Counted from the stretch's first letter, positions 1 through 12,892 are shown. The stretch is 64,000 nucleotides of DNA from Paragonimus skrjabini miyazakii (GCA_014338405.1 JTDE01000169.1:62376-126375); one strand, 5' to 3'. The notes: generated from the letters alone by a model not told the origin. Numbers and translations: made by a program.

Positions 1-3000
1 ACTTGCGATTGAAGTTAAGTGAGAATTTATATTGATGGATTGTTGTCACCGCAATGGACTCGTCTCTAGTTCCATTCCCAGTTGACATTTTTACTGAGAG
101 GTTGGAAGGTAAAAGTGTGTACATGAGGATTCAAACATTTCGTTTTTACTGCACGTGTGTAGATGATATTCTTATGTCGTTTGTCCAATCAATTCTGAGT
201 TAAACAGTGTTCTTGAAGTGTTCAGTCTACGGTCAAGCAAGAAGTGAGCGGGTTATTACGCCACCTTGAGGTGAACATATACGGACCTCCTGATGGTATT
301 TCTAAAAAGAAGCTTTGTTCTTAAAGCCATAAAGACGGGCCAATACATCAGTTTTTAAGGTTTTGTCCATATGAAACGAAAACGGAAATTCGTCCACTTG
401 CAAATGCATCAGATCTATTCCATTTTCTTACCAACCTATTACCAGAGAATCACTACTCAGACAGATTCACTGGGCGCGATATGATTACCATACTAGGGTG
501 AAAACCTCACTCCGACCATCGTCTCTGCTTATATCACTTCCATTCAAAAGATATATAGTTAGAGAACAATTGGGTTGACCTTTTCGTCATTCACTGAATT
601 AAACATGTCAAACTACATCATTGGGATGCGGGGTTGGTGATAGTCTGGTGCCCACACGTAGTCCTCAAACTATACCACCCACCTACGACTATTCAATGCT
701 GATGCATTTTTCAACATACCGCTGTTGTAAGGCAGACTATATCAGCCACTCGCCTATTCCGTTTACCTAAAGCATATCATTCTGTGTGAATCAGAACAGG
801 AGTCTTACAATCAACTGGTTGTATAATGTCACGTCTTGACGAGAGCAATCATCTGGTTAGCCCACACGCTCACAACCAATTCGGTGATGTATTTTAGCAA
901 CGGCCAAAACGATCGTTATCATATTATGTGCATTGCTGATTAATTCACAGTCCGTACATTCACAGTTCGTTCAGACCTTACAGCTTTTCTGGCCCCTAGT
1001 GGCTCACACACACTATAGGCCTCTAATCCATTTGCTTAAGCAGTTATTCTCTGAAACATAGATCTAGGTAACCATATCGTGAAACTAAAACAAACGTCAA
1101 TTCTGTTTCACCCACAATATATCATTGGAATAGAACACCTTAACTGCTTCTCTAAAGAACTAGTTTATTTATTTGTCTCTAAATGAATTGTAAAAGTGCA
1201 CACAAATACACACGGACATTTCACGGGGATCATATGCCTGGAACGCAGTTTATTATAGCAGTTATGTAATTGTAATGAACAACTGACGAAACTTGTTGAC
1301 TACTTAAATGAACTGAACACTTGTCATAACATATTATCTGGACCTGACGATCAAAGTGTCATATTTCTTTGTGCATATTGTATCGGGCTTGCAATTACAC
1401 TTTTCAATTAGCCTATCCAAACTGTAAACTGAAATAAAGTTGAGAGGTATGTGGTGTCAACCGCCCAATTGACTTATAAAGCTGGTTAATTTAATAAATC
1501 ATTCATCTTGTTCATGCTTTCACTGTCGAACGAAAGATGGACACGGCAGTTGGCGTCCATCAGGTGGCTGGCATCTGAAATGAAAGCGACGTGGCTCGCA
1601 CTCACTGCTGACTGTAATCCAGCCACCGAGTGTAAATGAATCGATTTACTTTCCGTGTCGTCGTCCTATCAATATCGACCAGTTAAGTAACTGTTACTGT
1701 ATGTCGTTGGTTTACTCGGACATCAGTTCACTGAACTGAGCACAATTAAATCGAATTCAGCATACTGATGTTTGACTGGGAAATGGAATGCGAAATAGTG
1801 TGTCATGATGTTGTCACTTAAAGTTAAATAACAGTGTACTTGTCTTGAGGCTCGCAGATGACCGACTCGATGATAGTACGGACATCTACATAGTGCACGA
1901 TGATGGTGATTCAGTGAGTGCATGAACTTCTGTCTGGTCAGTTGGAAGGAATATGTTCGTTTGTATGACTGACGCTGTCGATGGTTTGATACACAAGAGT
2001 TTACTGTTAGAACATATACTATCAAGGTTTCCTATCCAGGTGTATCAAATATTGAAAGATCACAACGCAGTCACCTGGATATATAGCTTTATATTGAAGT
2101 GTATGTCACATTATACCGAACATACTCTCCTTTACAGAGTGACTTCATACCAGTTTCAATTGTCACCTTTTGTTCGACTCTGTAGAATACTTCGAATATG
2201 GTGTTGTTTTCTGGAAGTCGTGTGAAACATGATCACTCCACGAAATCGTGTTATGCAACAAAAATCGCAGTAATAATGTTTGCAATGGACTAGGAAAAAC
2301 GCAATTCAGGTGGGTGCCCATTACAGCATATGTATCTGAACAGTCTGCCGACGTAATTTTGTCAACTGTAGCACTTAACGACGGGTGGTATGGTAGACTG
2401 ATTAACTATGAAGCGGTCCACTTTCTAAAAAAATGTGGGGCTTCGTGTGGCTTGAAATCGGTCACAATTACCTTCAGCTTCTTCACCGCATGTAATGTAC
2501 TGGCTCAGCTATGAAGCCATGATCAATCACTCTAGGAAACAGATACATGCGTAAAAGTACTGCCAGCTGCCAACCAGCTAGCCAAAGCTAACTGACTGTG
2601 ATCCTTTTTATTCCCTCGTATTGCAAAATGTTTATGTATGATCCATGGAAATAAACCAAACCCGATCTCTTGTGGTAAAATCATGATTCACATTTCAGTC
2701 GACAGCCAAAAGTTAGCCCGTCAGTCTGCTAGATAGAAATGCACCGAAGCAAGTGATTTGATAACTAGAAAAATGAACGTCATTCTGTATAGTTGACGTA
2801 ATCGGTCGCTACCAAGAAATGGGCGATCAATCACAACGACAACAACAGGAAAATGTTCCATTCATTTTGAACCAGTGGATTTTCAACCGGTTCACGTGTA
2901 CAAGTGCATTGATTTTGTAGCGCCATTTATACTGTCTTCTTGTCGGGTTCGAGCCAGCTAAATGGCATTTTCCACATCTGCCCTTCTTATGTCCAAGCGT

Positions 3001-4474
3001 TTACATGTAATTGCTTGCAGACATCATTTCTTGAACGATTTCTGCCATTGATTCAGGTCATACGACCTACTACGTTTTATTCATTGTGAGGTACAACCGT
3101 TTCTGTTAAAAATTAATTGAGCATCCAACGCTACAGCTCACTTACAAGTTACAACAACCGGTTCTTCACAAAGCAACACGCGTTGGTTAGTATCTTTAGT
3201 TTTACAGTCTCGCCGCAAATGTATACAAACATAGTTTGGTAAGAACTTTATGTTCGTCAAGCCAGAAGTGTTCTTACTCCTGTTAAATTACAGACAAAAC
3301 ACGGGATATTGAGGAAAACTTTACTAGCAAACGGCCACCTCGAGAAATTCACCGAGACGCATTATGATCACCAAGAGCGATGCGCCCATTCAGGTGAATG
3401 GCAAGGTAGAAATATTACTTGTTTTGCAGTTTAGCGAGGATCATTTATTGGACAATATCATACACAAGCTAACTTTCGCTTTGGCCCAAATGCATACAGC
3501 TTCGAGGTTGTGTTTTGGTCATATAACTAGAGGACCGGTCTTCCATAATAACAAACGTAATTCATTGAATTATTCCATTGCTTGCGTTGGTTATGCACTC
3601 ACCCGCAATTGCTGTGACGTTTACGCAGGTAGATAAGATGTGGAACCATCACGTCGAATGAACAAACAAATCCTTAGACGGTTGAGGTAACTGATAACGC
3701 ATCACCATCACTTCGGTTAACCATTTGTTGGAAATTCCACGTCATCGATTGCTAAACACAGTACAACAACAAGTCACCAAGCTAACTCGTTTAACTGCTT
3801 CAGGATACTGTTGTACAGTTGAAACCCGAAGTTACTGGTTTTTTTGCGAAGTATTGCTTATTCGAACTTGTCAGTCAGCTTTTTGTGTACAAAAGTGATT
3901 AAGATATCCTTTAAGGTTGTTATAGTCCTGCTTACATACTATTCGGCGTGTTTGTATGTGTTTCTAGTCACTGTTTGTCCCTATTTGTCCACTGTCTATA
4001 GTCTGCATGTTTAACGTTTGCTGCTGCTGAGTGTAATCGAGATGGTAACATATCGCAACGTATGTCTACCTTCTGCTCCATAGAAGTGTTCAAGGGAGAT
4101 TGATTGGTCTACTTTCTCAAACTTGGCTGGACAATGTGCATCCGGCGATTGCTTTAAACACATACCGTAGTCGATCCCGTTTTTACTGGGTTCAACAATC
4201 CGTGGTCCTTTGTGAACATTTTTGATCTTCTTTCGTCACGCCAGGCGGAAACGATTAGTTGAGACGACGATGGCACGAAATCATTTGTTGTGGGTTGTCT
4301 GGAACATTTCGTCATATGGATTGCAAAAGTGTGAAGAGGTAGTTCGACGTGTGAAAATAAGAACCCCGTCGTACACTAAAATGACTATGGAATCGAACAT
4401 TTTTTACGTTGCAGCTACCCTCTCTTAACGATGGATTTAACTGCATTTGAAAAATGCTTGTTCTGATAAATTAA
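1..4474. other. No recognisable gene; intron-like or intergenic DNA
   Basis: I see nothing here that can be called a gene. Short open frames (for example 1953-2225, 2248-2514, 3364-3636 and 4222-4428 on the plus strand) lack recognisable motifs and are of a length expected by chance in AT-rich DNA. Near 2555-2600 there is a short tRNA-like repeat fragment, listed separately. The stretch lies upstream of the FnIII exon at 4580 and could be its intron. Confidence 0.5.
2553..2600 (-). repeat. Fragment of a tRNA-derived short repeat (weak)
   Basis: The segment with ACTGCCAGCTG followed by CTAGCCAAAGCTAA resembles the A-box side of the tRNA-like repeat at 52237-52322, which has ACTGCCAGCTGG then CTAGCCAAGCTGTAA in the same orientation. 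Only this half is recognisable and no B box can be placed. It may be a truncated SINE copy or chance similarity. Confidence 0.25.
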
Positions 4475-4579
4475 ATGAAGGTAGTTCAATTGAAATGTAC
4501 TTTTAGGTCTCCAAGCGGGTTACTGTATGACATGTCCTCAAGCGAAATTTCTCATCATCTTTTTAAATTCATAAACCAG

Positions 4580-4979
4580 ATTTTCAACACTGCCGGCGAT
4601 GGACCTGAGTCTAGTTTTACTGAGCAGACTACATTCAAAATCTCACCACAGGAGTTCCCCACTATGGTCACTATCAATGCCACAAGCATACCGAACACAA
4701 TACGCGTCTCGTGGGTCGGAATACAAGCTAGACCGAATGAAGAGTCCATTGAAGGCTATTGCATTCGCTACTGGATTGCCGGTTCCCAATTTAAGCAGAC
4801 ATTTAAGGATATTGACGTTGGATTACAAACCCACGGATTTGTTCGCGGTCTTGAGCCCGATGTGCGCTATTACCTTCGTGTCTACGGTTATAGTCGTGGT
4901 GGCGTGGGGAAGATGAGTTCACCTGTGAACCAGTTTCAGATAATCCCAATGGCTCAATGTGTTCCAGGAGCAACTTGGG
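4580..4979 (+). CDS. Internal exon encoding a contactin-like fibronectin type III domain
   Basis: This is the clearest host coding exon. It opens after a pyrimidine-rich AG acceptor at 4578-4579 and closes at a canonical GTAAGT donor (GT at 4980-4981), giving 400 nt that start in phase 0 and leave one base. The first residues (IFNTAGDGPES) look like the tail of one FnIII module. A full second module follows, with the conserved Trp in RVSWVGIQ, the YCIRYW strand, and an LEPDVRYYLRVYGYSRGG stretch carrying the conserved Leu/Tyr pair. The exon ends with QCVPGATWG. This arrangement resembles the membrane-proximal FnIII repeats of contactins, GPI-anchored neuronal adhesion molecules; Ig-superfamily proteins of the sidekick/DCC/neogenin type are alternatives. 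The frame is also open upstream to 4475, with another AG at 4505-4506, so a longer exon is possible. No neighbouring exons of this gene were identified. Confidence 0.75.
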
Positions 4980-4981
4980 GT

Positions 4982-6738
4982 AAGTGATAATTCCTAAGAA
5001 TAACTGCTTTCAACTACATTACGGAGTAGCCGATCATCACTGCTTCGATCTAACATACTTTGAATTATAGGTCAACATTTTTATACTATATAGTTACAAG
5101 TGGTTTCAGTACTGGACTTAAATAACTGCATATACAGCTCAAGTCTACAAGCTGACGGTACAGTTGTTTGAAGAAGACCTCTCGTAGATCGTCGCATCTT
5201 TGAATCTGGTTATGATTTAGAACTTTGTTCTCTAATTGACTTATTGATTTTTGGGTACCCAACGGAGTACTTTATTGGTAGTTTTTTCGAACAAAAGCTT
5301 ACAGCCCTGTTTTGAATAAATTACACACATAATGAGAAGATATGATAGGAGGTCCCAGTATTTATGAAGTGTAGTATGCACGAATTATACCCGTATAGAA
5401 AGATCAAACGGACACTGACGCGCACACACACTGGCGAGAGGTGTCTCAAAATACACATAACCAGAATCCTTCTCCCGATCTTACTTTCACTCAAAGTTCG
5501 TTCGAAATAGTTTGATGATCAGTGGAAAATATTTCGTAATGGGCTTTTCAGTATCGACTTTTGTGAACATTGCAATTCAGTTTAGTCGGGTTACCCTCAA
5601 AACCTTCTCACAAACTAGAACACGGCATAAAGAACATTTATATAGAAATCACACGAGTTCTTCAACCCACTCTAGCTTGGTGACATACATGCGGAGAAAC
5701 GGATTTTAATAATGTAAAACAATATACTAGAACAAACCTGAGTCAGAGACTCAGTGAACATTTAAGCTGCTTCTCATGACTTACTGTCCAATCTACATTT
5801 CGTTACCATTGCACATCTCATTCATTAATATTACGCATACGTATTTTGATCGCGAGTTAAACTGACCGCGTCGTGACTGACGGAATGGGAATTTAAAACT
5901 GATGTTAGCTTTTCTCGCTGCGCAGAGCTTATACCAGTCTTGAATGTCGTCCTAGCTTTAAGCGCATTGATGAAGGCAGTTGTAACTGTACAATTAAATG
6001 GTGTGATACGATAACACGTAGACTGTGATTTTACTAGTTAAGGATTGTGTGACCGAACTCCGTTATGGATGTATGTACCTTTTTTTTAAAAGCATTTGTG
6101 TTGTTTTTAAAATTCGTCTCGATCTGAAGGCTAATGAAGGGTTAGAACTAGTCTCAAAAGTTGTGATAATTTGTGGACGTACTTGAGGTTTTTAGTTTGG
6201 TCTTGGATTGACAACAACAATCAGAAGAAGGTTTCTGCAAACTAGCTAACGTATGCTCAACAACATCCGAAGAGGCATCAATTTGAAGCGTATTGAGCGT
6301 TACACGTTTTGATCAAGCTTTGTACGGTCGAAAAAGAGTAACCTTCAAGAAACAACTAGTAAATTGAGGTGTACATTTGAAGGGATTCTCACCAAATTTG
6401 TGTCAGACACCTATATGGCGAGCACCCGCAGAAACATACATACAGAGCAGACAGGTTGGTGCACATAATTATGGTGGGGATTCTTTAGCAGGTTACATTT
6501 TTATTGGCCAGTACATGATCGGCGGAGTAGGGATCATAAAGTTCGCCGAACACTCGTGTATACTACAGACCCACAAAAGGATATCTACTATTGTTGTGAT
6601 CCAAGAACACGGATGGTGCGAGGATTATTTATTTAGGAATCAAACACGTTTTACGTGTTTACATGGGTAATGAACAGCCACTAGCACCACTATAATGGAC
6701 AGTAGTATAGCAGTGGCTCACACCAATATTTAACTTAC
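4982..6738. other. Intron-like sequence, no gene seen
   Basis: This follows the GTAAGT donor of the FnIII exon and is presumably its downstream intron. It is AT-rich, with short T runs near 6080-6090 and only short open frames (5512-5709, 6377-6670) that carry no recognisable domain. Confidence 0.5.
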
Positions 6739-6806
6739 CTACAACCATAGACGGCAAATCAAGTCCTAACCAGAAACATGAAAAAGTGAGGCGACGGAAC
6801 ACCCGA
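6739..6806 (-). CDS. Candidate 68-nt internal exon, unrecognised product
   Basis: On the minus strand a T-rich tract ending TTATTTTTTGTAG gives a strong acceptor just before 6806. A canonical GTAAGT donor follows immediately after 6739. Of the three frames only one is open, giving a 22-residue peptide, mostly hydrophobic with a basic start, that reads RVFRRLTFSCFWLGLDLPSM and then two valines. The exon starts with one base of a split codon and ends with one base of the next, so flanking introns would be in compatible phases only with a partner exon leaving two bases. No family is recognised. The splice sites are the main evidence; spurious matches of this quality are possible in 64 kb. Confidence 0.3.
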
Positions 6807-7490
6807 CTACAAAAAATAACTGTGTAAACTGAAACCTTCAGCAACAAGTTGCCAATGCCTTCCAAACACAACCGTAGTATAACTGAAAAGGGTTCGCCAC
6901 CAGCATTGTAGGTTCATCGCGGTGTTTTGTTCTGCATCATTAATTGCACTTACTCCACGAACTACCCGGTCAAATAACAGCAACATCTTAGTTAGCCGTC
7001 ACTGTTCCTGAGGCATTCGGTTACTGACTTTTATAGTTAAGACTCTCCGAGCACGGGAGGCAAAATCGATCGATCATAGCCAACGTTATGGTAACTAACT
7101 TCGTTTTCCTGTGTCGAATCAACATACATACACCTAGTATCTTGCGTTATTTGGCTGCAGCGTAGGAAAAAGTGTGGTAGATTACCTTTGTTTGTACATA
7201 CTCAATGGTTGTGAGAGTGAACTCGGTTAACAATCGTTATCGGATATATACTCTCAAACTCATCGTTGACTACTCATTGATGCTATCTATGATCAGAGAT
7301 TGAATGCAAAAGTCGATGGTTGAGTTTCTGAAGACGGCTCGCATCTCTTACTATGAATGGCTAAATTTCACAGCTTTAATACAGAGCGGCTCTCACAAAC
7401 ACCATGTAAACACGATCCTTAGGTTTTCGAGTCTGAGTTGTCGACAAAGATATTTTTGACTAACGAATACTGACATTGTTTTATAGGTAC

Positions 7491-7655
7491 GAGCTCCTAG
7501 TTGTTTCAACAGAATTTCCACCGCCGCTGATGCAATATCATAGTTGTACAAACCGGCTTCGTTGGGTAACACCAAGTCTGTGTAATCACATTGGTCCTCC
7601 AGATGCACTTCGCACTCTGAGGCTAGAAAGCCCATTCCGAAATAGTTAATAGAGC
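7491..7655 (-). CDS. Candidate internal exon, unrecognised product
   Basis: A minus-strand frame from 7698 to 7393 is open for 101 codons and has a protein-like composition. A plausible acceptor (GTACATGCGATTCTAG) precedes 7655. A weaker donor (GAGCTC then GTACCT) follows 7491, giving 165 nt. The encoded segment contains VHLEDQCDYTDLVLPNEAG followed by LYNYDIASAAVEILLKQLG, which looks like globular protein with an amphipathic helix at the end. I do not recognise the family. Its phase does not join directly to the candidate exon at 6739-6806, so the two are either not neighbours or one boundary is wrong. Confidence 0.3.
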
Positions 7656-7887
7656 CTAGAATCGCATGTACAATTTGAAGATGATCGGAAGGCAACATTT
7701 CTATAGCTTAGTCAAGGTCAACCAATCTTTTAGCAGGTAGGTTATTCACGCTAGTATTTTGTGAGTGTCACAAATGGTTCTCCATTATTTTGTCCATTAC
7801 AAAGGTAAACAAAAATGATAAAAATTGGCAACATGGACGGATGTCGTTTTTGGTGGTGTGCCACTTCATGTATGTTACACATCTCAG

Positions 7888-8016
7888 GTTTTCCTGGGGA
7901 ATCCTCACTCACGAACAGCAGATTATCAAAAGTCCTGTCAGGGTATTCGTGAATCACTGTCGGTCACTAGCCAAGCCGGCATTACAAAAGCACGCCTGCC
8001 ACAATGTCAGATAAAG
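7888..8016 (+). CDS. Weak candidate exon on the opposite strand, unrecognised
   Basis: On the plus strand the sequence CACTTCATGTATGTTACACATCTCAG could act as an acceptor, followed by an open frame reading VFLGNPHSRTADYQKSCQGI and about 23 further residues. A possible donor (ATAAAG then GTGAAT) ends it near 8016. The composition is protein-like but no family is recognised. It lies between minus-strand candidates, so at most one strand is likely to be right in this neighbourhood. Confidence 0.15.
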
Positions 8017-8385
8017 GTGAATATCTGTCTCAACTAAACTACCTTGGCTTCCTGGCTCTTTAAGACGTTTGCAACCTTGGTGAATATAAATGCCTGATTG
8101 ATTAGGCTGGTTTTATCCCTTGCTGGTTCTTGTTCAAGTTTTGTTTGGTAGGTTTACAACTGCTTCACGACTCGCAAACATCTTCCAGTTTTCAGCGTAC
8201 ACTCTGATGCTGTGTGTCCTTGTACTTCGTCTTATTTTAATCAACTATTTATAAATACATATATATACAGGTACAAATCACATATATACATGTAACATCC
8301 CCGTTTTACAATTTCAGATGGTCCTGACTTTCGGTATAATTTCGTATGCAAAGGCTGCTCTCTGCAAATGGCGTGCATTACTTAC

Positions 8386-8430
8386 CTGATGACAATTTTT
8401 GTTGCTATTTGGACGTGTTGACAATTCATA
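8386..8430 (-). CDS. Weak candidate 45-nt symmetric exon
   Basis: A canonical donor (CATCAG then GTAAGT) is present on the minus strand after 8386. A CTGCAG acceptor before 8430 gives a 45-nt, phase 0-0 exon of 15 codons (YELSTRPNSNKNCHQ). The preceding polypyrimidine tract is only moderate. Nothing about the peptide is diagnostic. It is listed because it lies in line with other minus-strand splice candidates at 6.7-12.3 kb. Confidence 0.18.
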
Positions 8431-8499
8431 CTGCAGCTGACAGCTGATTACCATTGATAGTGGTGAACAAGTACTATTTTGTTTAATCAGTCACGCTTT

Positions 8500-11400
8500 T
8501 CTTGTATATGCGATTTTCCTTTACTTTTTGCTCAGTCTTTATTCTTGCTGTGAATGCAACCAAATTTAAATATACACTCACATTGTTCGGTCAGTGTTGA
8601 CTGCCATGAGCAACGTAGTTGAACTCTAGATATCACTATGAGTCTGCAACTTTCTTCTGGATGACTGCCGGTTAACATGTGAATGAATGAAAGGTGGCCC
8701 ACATTCAGTTAGTAGCTAAACATAGTGGTGTGAGTACGTCTGTTTTACTAAAAATATCTTATTCGTGAAGCCGTGAACGAAACAGATTTGCCTAATGCAC
8801 TATACTGCGTGTTACAGGAGAGTCAGCCACTATTGTGCGATAGAATAAACGAGATTTTAGCAAAAACGTCATCTTGGTAAATTGTTTTAGAGAAAGCGTT
8901 GCTCACACGTGTAAATGCATCCAAACGCTGAGGTTGCAGCAACCGAGCTTAGTCTGTTCAACTTTGGTCCCGAGTGAGAACAACATAAAAACGACGGAAA
9001 ACTGGACAGATACATAACACTACGACGGAGAGCTATCGACTCTGTGTAATACTGTGTCTTATCTCGATACCAGAGCAGTAGAATGTTTGTTCTGATGCTC
9101 CTGTGAATTTCACCTTCATAGAAGTTTCTGTCGCGGCGTTCTGATAGCTTTGTTTACCCTGATATTCTATGCGGTGCGGTAAAAATCGAAGTGCATTGCT
9201 TGCGTAAGACGAGTTGAACTCGAAAAAGCGAGCTACTATCAAATATATGTGATGCGTTGTATGGAGTTATTATGAGGTCGCCAGTGTCTGCGAATGTCTG
9301 ATGACTTGTCAGTGTGTGAAGCCGTCTTTATGCATAGTGATTTAAAAACAAGCGTAGCATTCTAAATGATTTCTGAATAAGAACACATTTGCATTTTTGT
9401 TGTTGACTACTGCTAGATGAAAAGTAGTTCGTTTTACTTAAAAAGAGAATTTAAAACACGAAGCCAATTTTTAATTAATTCAGTCACCATATGGAAACCA
9501 AAGCAGAGTATTAAACATTACTGCAATATAACTTACTGTCCCTTCGTTTTTCGGAGTTGTGAGGTAGGATGAATGCCCAAACATTTGCTTTACCTTTTCC
9601 ATCCCGACAAATGGACTATTGGTAATATAATTTAGTGCGTTGGTTCTTCGAAGTTTCCAGTATTAATTGAGGTTTACATGAAAATATGCCCGAGTAATGA
9701 TGTCCACATAAATGTATTTTATGTAGCCATGTTCAAAGTCAACAATGGTAAGACGAATATTCCGTGTTTACTCAGTAAAAACGAACGAATTCAGTTACTA
9801 CCGTGTTTATTTCTATTCAGCGGATTTTAGCTTTGACGTCAGTCATGCAACTGAATTTATTGTGAAACATTGAACAACGTGCAACCGATCTTCCCGATTA
9901 ATATGCCTCTAGTTAATCAGTGATTGACCAATCAACTATTTGTTGAATGAAAAGTCAATGAATAGATGCGAAAAACGGGGAAACTCACGCTGTAATGCTT
10001 GATGTGTGTGCGGAATTGTTGAAAATACTGGGATATTTGTGTGGGTTGGTGGAAGTTAGTAATTTAAACGACTTTTATCTTACACAGAATTGCAGAAAGA
10101 ATGTCAATTTTAATAAACCTTACACAAAATGACATAAAATCGAATCAAGTCGGTACTACTGTGTAAATAATGACAGGCTGTTAACCTAGGGAATGCAATG
10201 TCTTCTAATGAACCTAATTTTGTTCTAGTTGATTTGCAGATAGAAAAAGAGAAAAATGTGAAGCATTAACTGGTTTCCTCCAAATGTATAAACGAATCTC
10301 CGATCGATTTTCTCAGTTCAAAGCAAAGAAAATCTTCCGATCAGTTTAGTAATTACTCAGTTTATCAACGAACAATATTGAAAGGTGAAACGATTTTCAG
10401 TTAACTTAATTAAATGTAAACGTCATTGGAGCCTGTGTACTTAAACCATTTATCGGAGATTGAAATGACGGTTAGAAAATCTTTGCACTCTTTATAGGAC
10501 AAAGGTGAAAACTTTACTTTTGAATAATTGTTCTCTGAGACCTTCAGCGAGTAAATTAGCAGATTCCTTTATTTTAGCGAGAAAAGCAGTCGTTTGTAAG
10601 GACTAATCATTCAAAGTCCAAATCTACCTTGAGTACGATGATACATGAGATTTCAAAAGATGTACGATGAAGCAGATTCATACAATCTAAAATTTAATTG
10701 AAGAAATTTGCTAAATTTCAAGTTAAAAGTGAATAAGTTAATTTTTCCCTAGTTGAGTAGTTTCTTAACTACGTTAAACTTCGGTTCCGAATGTGAGTTC
10801 AATATGAATGTATTATTTTGAAACAAGTGTGTGCATTTCAAACTGATCACTAGATCTCCACTTATGCGGTTAACTTAAGTCATCGGAGATGCAGAGTTTA
10901 CTAGAGAGCAAATTTTATGTCTCGAAACAGGCGTCAATTTAGCGACCGAGATGACATTTATAGGTAGCCTCGATAAAGGCACCTAGCAAACTCATTACAC
11001 TAAGAACAAAGGACTCGAAACATGTTAAGCGCGGGGTTTAGAATTCATGAGAAAGCTGGCAAACCCACACTGACATATTAATGACTCGTATGCAGTAGGT
11101 AATTAAAACCTACGAAAGGTTAACAGAACCAGTTTTTATTAGATTTTGTAAAATTTCTTTAATCAATACCTCGATTTTTCAGTACATTTTTTTCAGGGAT
11201 GAAGCAAGTGACTGGTAAGGAACTAGGTCAATCTGATCATACCCCATTGGATTTTTGGTGAAGAATATCCAGTTTCCAAACCTCGTCTTCACTCGTAAGC
11301 ATTATATACACCGGAGAATTCAGCTAGGTGTATAGTATAAAATTTAGAACTAGTCATTACGGAACTGAACCTAGACCATTAATTCCTCAACCTATGTCAG

Positions 11401-12100
11401 TGGCTGGTAACTGTTCTGATAACGAAGGCCTGTCTGATAATGTGTGCGTCTTTGCGGTTTCATTCTTTAATTTTCGTTAATGTGAGTAGTATTAGTTCTG
11501 ACCACCGACAGGTAGGCGTAAAAAGCAGCCAAAAGTGACGTTGAATTTATCCTGTTACGGATCAACTAATCAGATGATTTTTGAGCTTCCGATCAAGTGT
11601 ATTTTGACTTTAATTTGTTGAACTCAAAATTACTGTTCGTTTGTGTGTTTCTTAATGGTCGAATATTATCATGAATTGTTTCAGCTGAAATCATTGCTTA
11701 GATTTCTTTATTTGTCTAACGGCTTGTTTGTATGAACTGAGGGCGTCATAAAATATTGCTCACTGCTCATTATTCAAAGGTTTTGTAACCTGACGATATA
11801 CCTATGATTTTTATTCATAACATTCTCGGGTTGTCATTAGAACAACGTTTCTATTTATATTACGAACAAAGAAAACACTAACTCCTTTAAAATTATTCGG
11901 TGACTAGTATCTCTCAGCTGTTTAGATCACGCTGAGTTCTGGCATGTGACTTTTAGAATTGTTCAAATGACCCAGATTTGTACACATGTTATGAAACAAT
12001 TTGCTTTGAATTGTATTGATGAATCAGTACGTTGCACGGAATTTTTCACGTATGTTCCGATAGATTTCATTATACTTTTGTAAACTCCGGCATAGTTGCA
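8500..12100. other. Gene-poor AT-rich stretch
   Basis: Apart from one short minus-strand open frame (9033-9242, no recognised motif), this 3.6 kb is free of long open frames on both strands and rich in A/T runs. It is consistent with intron. No transposon protein signature was found in it. Confidence 0.5.
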
Positions 12101-12103
12101 TAC

Positions 12104-12288
12104 GCACAGATGAAATGGAGTATTTTATTCTGCCGACAACTGTGGGCACAATAAGGACACACGTGGTTGTGTAACGTGTAAGCCGGCCGTTTACACTCTG
12201 ATTGTCCGTTACACTTACGGACCAAATGTGGGGCAACGTAGACAACGGGGGACAGCGTTCTTCCGAAGTAGGGGTTCCAACAACAGTC
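12104..12288 (-). CDS. Candidate exon resembling a SUEL/galactose-binding lectin domain
   Basis: On the minus strand a good acceptor (GTTGCTTTCTTTTACAG) precedes 12288 and opens a phase-0 frame. The peptide runs through YFGRT, then HLVRKCNGQSECKRPAYTLH, then VCPYCAHSC, and ends ILHFICA, with nine cysteines in about 60 residues. The order of a GRT motif, a CNGxxxC-x-x-x-A core, a Cys-Pro-Cys turn and a final hydrophobic-Cys strand resembles SUEL-type (Gal_Lectin) domains found in latrophilins and EVA-1. The usual segment with two cysteines between the GRT and CNG motifs is shorter here. The donor is uncertain: GTATGC after 12104 or GTGCGT after 12108. A second minus-strand frame (12024-12314) is open over the same bases. 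If correct, this is part of a minus-strand gene reading toward the candidate exons at 8.4, 7.5 and 6.7 kb. Confidence 0.35.
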
Positions 12289-12892
12289 CTGTAAAAGAAA
12301 GCAACAAGAAACAAGCATGAGTCAAAGGCTCAGTAAGCCATACACACGACTTACTCAAACAAAAACTAAGACGGCATCGACAACACAGCAGCACGGCCTG
12401 TTACGTAATTGAAATTCAACCTGTGCGCGCTTGTTCGTTTCGTCCGCACGTTGCAGTTGGTATACTTATCAAGGTTTGACTGAAGAACTAGCTACACTGA
12501 ATTCTGGAAATGTAGTGTTCATGAACAACTCTTTAAAGAGGCCCAATAACCAAGGTTTATTGAACCAGAGAAACAGTAACATTTTTGCCCCAAACCTAAG
12601 GTTAGGCGTAAAATACTGTTGCTTAATTTCAGATATCTCGTTAGATAAAGTGTGAGGAATGTTTGATTACATTGTTTTCAATCTGTAGCAGTCTTTGATG
12701 AAAGAGGCATGTTTGGCATGTTTGAAACAAGAAACAGTTTTGAGGTAAGAGGTACAATTACTCGTCCCATTAAGTAATGTGCGGTTTAAAGCATTATTTC
12801 CCAAAGCAGATTTTAATAGGACAGTCATAAACGTTAGTACGTACGATCTGTAGCCTTGTAGATTTCCCTGCGTACTATCCATTTCGTGCTGC

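Noticed and set aside
2950..2975. GGGTTCGAGCC, a perfect-looking tRNA B box
   Set aside because: No A box or cloverleaf could be placed at a suitable distance on the same strand.
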